From contig CAMBTF010000020.1 in the NCBI GenBank assembly GCA_945870545.1, forward strand, positions 1 to 12,328: DNA of 12,328 nt. The letters are read 5' to 3'. The position numbers were made by a program, and so were the translations under genes. Under the pieces are notes generated by a model. It made no database searches. It saw only the letters and a program-made list of their open reading frames with translations, and was not told where the DNA came from. Shown here in pieces: positions 7,706 through 12,328 of the stretch; within the stretch, counting starts at the first letter, position 1, and every line of letters begins with the position of its first letter. The stretch is from Akkermansia muciniphila. Its GTDB lineage: Bacteria > Verrucomicrobiota > Verrucomicrobiia > Verrucomicrobiales > Akkermansiaceae.

Positions 7706-8305
7706 TCAATCTTTCTTGTTTCCCGTAGCGAAACGGGATTTGTTAGAACTACTAGAGTCGGCGTACAAAAAATTCGTGCCGCCGGGATGCCAGCTTTCCT
7801 TATCGCTGACGAGGGGGATGAGTTCCGGCCTGTCCTCGATGCCGAAGAACGAGAGCTTCGTGATGTGCAGGCCGTTCTGCGTGATGTTCCAGTTATAGCT
7901 ACTGCCGGTTTTTGCGAACTGCTCCTTATCGGCGGGGCAACGGAATACTTCCTGGCTTCCGATGTATGGCAGCAGCACGGTTTCGAGAACCGGCTCCTCC
8001 GAACTTTTACTATCCCGTCCGAGGGCGAGGATGGGCAGGCACTGGTTGTTGTCGGAAAGATAGGCCTGCAGACCGGCACCGATTTGCCGGAGGTTTCCCA
8101 GGCAGGTGGCCTCGCGGCTTTTGGCAATCATCGACAGGCTCACCGGCACCGCGATACCGCCCAGAGTGGCGATGATCGCGATCACCACCAGCAGCTCGGT
8201 GAGCGTGAAGCCAAGGAGGGGCTGCATCCTGCTGCCCGGCTGCAATGGGAATGGCTCGGCTTGCCGGGCAGCCGAAGGCAGCCCCTCCTTGTTGGCATTT
8301 CTCAT
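7706..8305 (-). CDS. Type II secretion/pilin-like pseudopilin with H-x9-D C-terminus
   Basis: This 199-residue prepilin-like protein has the cleavage site G32^F33 followed by FTLTELLVVIAIIATLGGIAV, including Glu at mature position 5, so it should be processed by prepilin peptidase and sit in the inner membrane. After the helix come CLGNLRQIGAGLQAYLSDNN and a C-terminal HPGGTNFLYADS. These match the pseudopilins that are greatly expanded in Verrucomicrobiota and Planctomycetes, except that the usual H-x9-DG ends in DS. The ATG at 8303-8305 overlaps the upstream stop as ATGA, which supports this start. The leader is unusually long (32 residues) because codons 6-31 lie inside a 78-bp palindrome; without it the leader would read MRNANG. 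The next gene, an ABC ATPase, starts one base after its stop. No other secretion genes are nearby, so its role in a machine is unknown. Confidence 0.9.
   Translation of the reverse strand: MRNANKEGLPSAARQAEPFPLQPGSRMQPLLGFTLTELLVVIAIIATLGGIAVPVSLSMIAKSREATCLGNLRQIGAGLQAYLSDNNQCLPILALGRDSKSSEEPVLETVLLPYIGSQEVFRCPADKEQFAKTGSSYNWNITQNGLHITKLSFFGIEDRPELIPLVSDKESWHPGGTNFLYADSSSSNKSRFATGNKKD
8213..8290. repeat. 78-bp palindromic element inside the pseudopilin leader
   Basis: The left arm 8213-8240 and right arm 8263-8290 are 28 bases each and pair at 25 of 28 positions, with mismatches at 8226/8277, 8228/8275 and 8230/8273; the second becomes a G-U pair in the gene's transcript. The loop is 22 bases (8241-8262). 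Both outer ends read inward as AAGGAGGGGCTGC. The element spans exactly 26 codons (K6 to L31) of the pseudopilin, all before the cleavage site. The form resembles REP-type or in-frame palindromic elements such as those of Rickettsia, but I know no family with this sequence and there is no second copy in the window. A strong hairpin 15 bases after the start codon's first base may also affect translation. Confidence 0.85.
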
Positions 8306-8925
8306 CGTGGTCCGAATTCGTTGCCCCTCAGCCCCTGCATGACCTCGTTCATCGCCTCCATCAGCGGGGCGAGGTCCAGCTTCGTGTCGGCGCTGGCTTT
8401 GTCGAAATACGCCCGCATTCCCTCTTCGCTAATCTTTGTGAGCAGGCTCTCATCCATTTCCCGCGCCCGCTCCATTTCCTCTGCGGTGCGCCCCTCCTGG
8501 ATTTCCTTCAGGCCCTTTTCCACGAAACTTTTTCTCTGCTCCTCCGGCATCTGGTCGAGCGCTTCCATAAATTTACTCATCGATTCCACGATCGTCAGCT
8601 CGATGAATAGGTTCTTCTCCCCCATGCTGAGCTTCTGGAAAAAATCCTCACCCGCTCGGTTTTTCCGGTTTTTCTCGCGCTCCGCGAAATCGAGCCGATT
8701 CACCATATCCGCGATCCGGCGAACTTCCTTTTCGCGTTCCTTCACCGCCGCCCCGGCTCCAGGGTTCTCCGACCAATCCTCGAATTTCAGCTCACGCACT
8801 TCACGGTTGAGACTCTCGGCGGTGATTTTTTTAGAAGCAGCGAAGGAGCGCACCGCGAAAACAACCACCCACACCAGCGCCAGCACCGCCAAGCCTTTCA
8901 ATAGGACTGCCTGTTTTCCGTTCAC
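8302..8925 (-). CDS. Unrecognised membrane-anchored, charged helical protein
   Basis: I do not recognise this 207-residue protein. One hydrophobic helix near residues 7-29 follows a short positive N-terminus with no clear signal-peptidase site, so it is probably an inner-membrane anchor with the rest outside the cytosol. Residues from about 33 to the end are rich in Glu, Lys and Arg and look almost wholly alpha-helical, with possible coiled-coil parts (KEREKEVRRIADMVNRL; QEGRTAEEMERAREMDE). There are no Cys residues. The start is GTG (8923-8925); an in-frame TAG lies five codons upstream, so no earlier start is possible. Its TGA overlaps the pseudopilin ATG by four bases (ATGA), and with the ABC ATPase it forms a tight three-gene operon. 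A role supporting the pseudopilin or the exporter is only a guess from position. Confidence 0.8.
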   Translation of the reverse strand: MNGKQAVLLKGLAVLALVWVVVFAVRSFAASKKITAESLNREVRELKFEDWSENPGAGAAVKEREKEVRRIADMVNRLDFAEREKNRKNRAGEDFFQKLSMGEKNLFIELTIVESMSKFMEALDQMPEEQRKSFVEKGLKEIQEGRTAEEMERAREMDESLLTKISEEGMRAYFDKASADTKLDLAPLMEAMNEVMQGLRGNEFGPR

Positions 8926-9035
8926 GCGCCGAAGCTAGTCCCGCCGCGCAACGGCGCAAGAGGAGGTTTTGAGTTTTCGGGCGGGCAATTTCCGCTCGAC
9001 CCGACATGGCTTACGCCGTTTCCTTTTCCCCGACC

Positions 9036-9590
9036 ATGTCCCTCCCCATCGTCCAATACGGCGACCCCATCCTCCGCCAGCAGTGCCGGAACGTCGAAGC
9101 CATCGACGACGGTCTCATCGCGCTCGTCGCGGAAATGCTTGAGACCATGGCCGACGCGAACGGCGTGGGTCTTGCCGCGCCGCAGATCGGGCGCGATTTG
9201 CGACTTGCGGTGATCGATGTTTCCCATGACCCCGAATGCGTTTCCTACCTGAAAGTGAATGGTGAGGACGCGGAGCTCGGTGACATCATGCCGCTCATTT
9301 TCATCAACCCCACGCTCGAATATGGTCAGGAAAAGGAAATCGGCTTCGAGGGCTGCCTCAGTATCCAGGGTATCCGCTGCGAAGTCCGCCGACCGATGGA
9401 TGTGAAAGCGACCTTGCCGCAACTTGACGGCTCCACGCTCGTCCTCGAGACAGACGGATTGCTCGCTCGGGCTTTACAGCATGAGATTGATCATCTCAAC
9501 GGCATCCTATTCACGGACAGGCTCTCGGCCGTCGGAAAAGTCAGCGTAAAAAACCGTCTCAAGCGCTTGTTGGCGGAGAGGCCTGCGTGA
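9036..9590 (+). CDS. def: Peptide deformylase
   Basis: This cytosolic metalloenzyme removes the formyl group from the N-terminal formylmethionine of new proteins, before methionine aminopeptidase acts. All three family motifs are intact: GVGLAAPQIG (43-52), EGCLS (105-109, with metal ligand C107) and QHEIDHLNG (148-156, with metal ligands H149 and H153 and catalytic E150). The 184-residue length is normal. I prefer the ATG at 9036 because MSLPIVQYGDPILR is the usual family start; an in-frame ATG at 9006 would add ten residues and cannot be excluded. Neither has a Shine-Dalgarno sequence. The usual partner gene fmt is not adjacent. It is divergent from the membrane-protein operon and converges on recQ with a 26-base gap. 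Confidence 0.96.
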   Translation: MSLPIVQYGDPILRQQCRNVEAIDDGLIALVAEMLETMADANGVGLAAPQIGRDLRLAVIDVSHDPECVSYLKVNGEDAELGDIMPLIFINPTLEYGQEKEIGFEGCLSIQGIRCEVRRPMDVKATLPQLDGSTLVLETDGLLARALQHEIDHLNGILFTDRLSAVGKVSVKNRLKRLLAERPA

Positions 9591-9616
9591 GTTTCATGTG
9601 ATCCCTCTAAGAGTTT

Positions 9617-11521
9617 TCAAAACAAACTCTCTGCCACTACCTCGACCTCGCCGAAGGGCAGGTCGGAGAGCATCCCGTATCCATCGTGCCGGTAAAGCCG
9701 CGCCCGCATCGAGGCCGGGCTGGACATCCCGCAGAGGAAACGCGCCATCTGCCGCGGCGTGCCCAGCGAAGCGTGTTTCGCATCCGCCAGGGCGCGGATC
9801 TCTAACAGTTCGCTCGCTGTGATCTTTCTCGGCTTGGAAACTTTCAGCCTGGTCGGGACGATCCCCCGGCAGCGGTCGCAGTGGCCGCAGGGCTGTTCCA
9901 TCTTCTCGCCGAAATGCCGCAGCAGCGTTCCTGTTAGACAATTCTTCGTCGATGAAAGCGCCAGCACTTTTTCCAACCGCGCGAGATCAGATGCTTCCCT
10001 CTCCCGGAAGCCCGTGGCCATCGCCTCAGCGAGTTCGCGCAAGCCTCCCGGCTCCTTTTTCATACGGTAAGCCTGCCGCCAGTTCGATTTTTTCAGCGCC
10101 ACATCACCCGCCGCCTCCAGATCGGAAATGAGATTCCGAAGTGAGTCCGCCGATACTCCCAGTCTCTCCGCCGTTGCCGAAATCTCCACCCGCAGCCATT
10201 TCCACTCGGCATCCAGCTCCGCGAAAACGGCCTCCAGCGTTTTCCTTTCCTTCGCCGGGCGACCCGCCAGCACCCGCTCCAAAGGCCGCAGCAGCTTGAT
10301 CCCGAAACGGTCGAAGAAACTTCCCCGCGCCTCGATGATCCCTTCCATTTCCAGATATGCGAGGATCGTGGAAACGACGGTCTGGCGGATGTCACACGTC
10401 GTCGCGAGATCATACAGTGAGACATCGAAGTCCCTGCCGATTTTGAGCACGCGCTCTAACAGGTTGCGCACGGCGCGGTCGCTGGGTGTGTCGGAGAAAA
10501 TGAAATTCTCCAGCGTCGTCCGGTCATCGCCGCAGGCCAGCCATTCGCAGACGGCGGGCAATCCGTCGCGCCCCGCGCGCCCGATCTCTTGGGTGTATCC
10601 TTCCAGGCTTTTGGGCATATTGTAATGGATCACCGCCCGGATGTCTGCCTTGTCCACACCCATCCCGAAGGCGATCGTCGCGACAACGGTATCCACCGCG
10701 CCGCCCATGAACTCTTCCTGGATCTCGCGCCTCAGCTCCGATCTCAAACCCGCATGATACGCCCTCGCGGAAAGGCCGTGTTTTGAAAGAAACGTCGCCA
10801 CCTCCTCGGCCGTTTCCTGCCGTGTTACATACACCACCGCCGGCGAGCCGTGTGCGGCCAGCCGATCTAACAGAAGCTGCTTCCTCTCTGCCGCCTGGCA
10901 CGGCGTGATGCGCAGATCGAGGTTGGGGCGGTGGAAACTCAGCTTCACCACATCCGCCTTCGCGATGCCGAAACGCTTGCGGATGTCGGCCTCGACCTTT
11001 GGCGTGGCCGTGGCTGTTAGAGCCAGCAAGCGCTTCACGCCGAGCTGTTTGCGGATCTTGCCGAGCTTCAGGTAGTCGGGCCGGAAATTGTGGCCCCACT
11101 CCGAAATGCAATGCGCCTCGTCCACCGCGATCATGGAGAGCGGCACGCCTTTGAGCAGCTTGCGGAACTCCGCATTGCCCAGTTTCTCCGGGGAAACGTA
11201 GAGCAGCTTCCACTCGCCCCGCCGCAGCCGCGCGACGACCTCGCCATACTCCTCCGCGTTGAGCGTCGAGTCCAGCCGCGCCGCCGCCACCCCTTTCGCA
11301 GCAAGGCGATCCACCTGGTCTTTCATCAGCGCCAGCAAGGGTGAAATGACCAACGCCGTCCCCTCCAGCATCAGCGCGGGGAGCTGGTAGCACATCGATT
11401 TCCCGCCACCCGTCGGAAAAATCGCCAACGACGACCGCCCCTCCAGCAGCGCGGCGATCACCTCCTCCTGCCCCGCCCGTAGCGCGTCGAAACCGAAAAC
11501 CTCTCGCAACAACTCCTTCAC
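9617..11521 (-). CDS. recQ: ATP-dependent DNA helicase, RecQ family, with displaced zinc motif
   Basis: This 634-residue superfamily 2 helicase should unwind DNA 3' to 5' in recombination and repair. Helicase motifs: motif 0 around Q18, Walker A PTGGGKS (36-42), DEAH box (134-137) running into the RecQ aromatic loop HCISEWGHNFRP (137-148), motif III TATAT (169-173), and motifs V and VI (AFGMGVDKADIR, 284-295; QEIGRAGRDG, 311-320). A zinc-binding set C528, C545, C548 and C551 has the same 17-3-3 spacing as E. coli RecQ, but there it follows motif VI after about 50 residues; here about 200 residues intervene. Those include a winged-helix-like stretch (DVSLYDLATTCDIRQTVVS, 366-384). This order matches a second RecQ subgroup I recall from other bacteria. 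No HRDC domain is evident. The start is GTG (11519-11521) with a weak AGGA upstream. It carries five (T/C)CTAACAG motifs. Confidence 0.93.
   Translation of the reverse strand: MKELLREVFGFDALRAGQEEVIAALLEGRSSLAIFPTGGGKSMCYQLPALMLEGTALVISPLLALMKDQVDRLAAKGVAAARLDSTLNAEEYGEVVARLRRGEWKLLYVSPEKLGNAEFRKLLKGVPLSMIAVDEAHCISEWGHNFRPDYLKLGKIRKQLGVKRLLALTATATPKVEADIRKRFGIAKADVVKLSFHRPNLDLRITPCQAAERKQLLLDRLAAHGSPAVVYVTRQETAEEVATFLSKHGLSARAYHAGLRSELRREIQEEFMGGAVDTVVATIAFGMGVDKADIRAVIHYNMPKSLEGYTQEIGRAGRDGLPAVCEWLACGDDRTTLENFIFSDTPSDRAVRNLLERVLKIGRDFDVSLYDLATTCDIRQTVVSTILAYLEMEGIIEARGSFFDRFGIKLLRPLERVLAGRPAKERKTLEAVFAELDAEWKWLRVEISATAERLGVSADSLRNLISDLEAAGDVALKKSNWRQAYRMKKEPGGLRELAEAMATGFREREASDLARLEKVLALSSTKNCLTGTLLRHFGEKMEQPCGHCDRCRGIVPTRLKVSKPRKITASELLEIRALADAKHASLGTPRQMARFLCGMSSPASMRARLYRHDGYGMLSDLPFGEVEVVAESLF
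9801..11021. repeat. Cluster of octamer TCTAACAG inside recQ
   Basis: Five exact copies of TCTAACAG lie in recQ, at 9801-9808, 10455-10462 and 10866-10873 on the plus strand, and at 9931-9938 and 11014-11021 on the minus strand. One more exact copy is in the ABC ATPase gene (7244-7251), and two CCTAACAG variants are in the ABC permease gene (145-152) and before it (948-955). The copies fall in different codon frames (CTG-TTA-GA and CTA-ACA-G), so protein sequence does not explain them. Function is unknown; an uptake-type, Chi-like or methylation motif is possible. Confidence 0.6.
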
Positions 11522-11616
11522 CGCCGCGATTCCTAGCAGCCCCGGGAGCCTAAGGAAATCTCTTCCCGAACGAATCTCGCAAGCCCATCATGCGAATGAA
11601 CGTAACCACTACCGCC

Positions 11617-12328
11617 ATGAAAAATCTTTTCCTCATAGGTGTCCTCACCACCGTCACAGCCTTCGCGCAGGGATCTGCGAACGTCCCTGCCGAGATGGCC
11701 GCAGCGGCGAATTCTTTCCTCTCTGCTCTGAATGAGGAACAGTCGAAGAAAGCAAAGTTCCCCTTCGCCGCCGACCAGCGCGAGAACTGGGGCTTCATCC
11801 CCCGCGAACGCAAAGGCCTGGCACTGGAGGAGCTCAATGAGAAGCAAACCGCCCTCGTGCGCGCCCTTCTCAAGTCCGCGCTCAGCGATCCCGGCCTGGA
11901 AAAGGTCGATGCCGTGATCGCGCTGGAAGCGTTTCTCGGCGAGATCGAAAAACGTCCCGAGTTCCGAAATCACAAAGCCTATTTTACCTCCGTCTTCGGC
12001 GAGCCGAAAGCCGGTGGCACATGGGCATGGCGCTTCGAGGGTCATCACCTTTCGCTCAACTACACTGTCATCGATGGCAAGACGGTCGCTGTCACGCCCT
12101 CCTTTTTCGCGGCGAATCCCGGCGAGGTCACCATCGATCACAAGATGAAAGGCACGCGCCCCTTCCATGCCGAGGAAGACCTCGCCCGCGCCCTCGCCAT
12201 CACACTCGTGGAAAGCGGGAAGGCGGTCGTCTATTCCGAAAAGCCGCCCGCCGAGATCCTTACCGCCGAGGATCGCGCCGTGAAGCAACTGGAACCGGTC
12301 GGCGTGAAAGCCAAGGAAATGACCGCCG
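11617..12328 (+). CDS. Secreted DUF3500-family protein (partial, runs off the window)
   Basis: The first 237 residues are present and the frame is open to the window edge. An N-terminal signal peptide MKNLFLIGVLTTVTAFAQG is visible, with a likely cleavage after AFA, so the protein should be exported. The mature part has the marks of DUF3500: WGFIPRERKGLALEELNEKQ near residues 60-79 and WAWRFEGHHLSLNYT near 136-150. The family's function is unknown to me; the conserved Trp, Arg and paired His suggest a binding or catalytic site, but that is inference. I chose the ATG at 11617 because it puts the signal peptide at the N-terminus; in-frame ATGs at 11590 and 11596 would add nine or seven residues. 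None has a clear Shine-Dalgarno sequence. It is divergent from recQ across a gap of less than 100 bases. Confidence 0.88.
   Translation, partial: MKNLFLIGVLTTVTAFAQGSANVPAEMAAAANSFLSALNEEQSKKAKFPFAADQRENWGFIPRERKGLALEELNEKQTALVRALLKSALSDPGLEKVDAVIALEAFLGEIEKRPEFRNHKAYFTSVFGEPKAGGTWAWRFEGHHLSLNYTVIDGKTVAVTPSFFAANPGEVTIDHKMKGTRPFHAEEDLARALAITLVESGKAVVYSEKPPAEILTAEDRAVKQLEPVGVKAKEMTA

Noticed and set aside
8961..8966. Perfect AGGAGG upstream of def
   Set aside because: It is 39 bases before the nearest def start candidate (ATG at 9006), with no start codon at a usable distance in a continuing frame.
9610..9630. Hairpin (7-bp stem AGAGTTT/AAACTCT) between def and recQ
   Set aside because: The stem is short and AT-rich and no T-run follows on either strand, so I do not call it an intrinsic terminator, although its position between convergent genes is suggestive.
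10524..11393. Minus-strand open frame of 289 codons within recQ in another frame
   Set aside because: It lies fully inside recQ, whose helicase motifs run through the whole region; the peptide is rich in Arg, Gly and Ala as out-of-frame reads of GC-rich genes are.
1..12328. CRISPR array, tRNA, rRNA, insertion sequence or phage genes
   Set aside because: I saw no regularly spaced repeats, no tRNA- or rRNA-like sequence and no transposase, integrase or phage protein motif on either strand.

Overview
This GC-rich window has a small genome-like, tightly packed layout: nine complete protein genes, one partial gene at each edge, and no gene-free stretch longer than about 190 bases. I see no RNA gene, transposase, integrase or CRISPR array. 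The single orphan pseudopilin with an N-terminal FTLTELLVVIAIIATL stretch and an H-x9-D C-terminus, the DUF3500-type secreted protein and the general lack of Shine-Dalgarno sequences suggest a member of the PVC group, most likely Verrucomicrobiota. That is an inference; there is no marker gene here to settle it.

Layout. 3-68: the tail of a plus-strand gene. 81-929 (minus): an ABC-2 type permease. 997-2382 (minus): an OprM/NodT-type outer membrane factor. 2383-2574: a divergent control region with a candidate operator and a 15-bp tandem repeat. 2575-3684 and 3691-6807 (plus): a periplasmic adaptor lipoprotein and an RND inner-membrane pump of the HAE1 (AcrB-like) type. 6808-7704 (minus): an ABC ATPase. 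7706-8305 (minus): a pseudopilin. 8302-8925 (minus): an unrecognised membrane-anchored protein. 9036-9590 (plus): peptide deformylase. 9617-11521 (minus): a RecQ-family helicase with an unusual domain order. 11617-12328 (plus, runs off the end): a secreted DUF3500 protein.

How the genes work together. The adaptor, RND pump and outer membrane factor form a complete tripartite efflux system, with the outer membrane gene transcribed divergently from the other two. This 5.9-kb block lies exactly between an ABC ATPase and a same-strand ABC-2 permease that would normally be neighbours, so the efflux system may have been inserted into an older operon of anchor protein, pseudopilin, ABC ATPase and ABC permease.

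The points most worth a second look are: (1) a 78-bp near-perfect palindrome sitting in frame and wholly inside the cleaved leader of the pseudopilin; (2) an over-represented octamer, (T/C)CTAACAG, that forces rare TTA and CTA leucine codons into several genes and is absent from the efflux block; (3) the efflux block splitting the ABC pair; and (4) the RecQ helicase, whose zinc-binding cysteines are displaced about 150 residues C-terminally.
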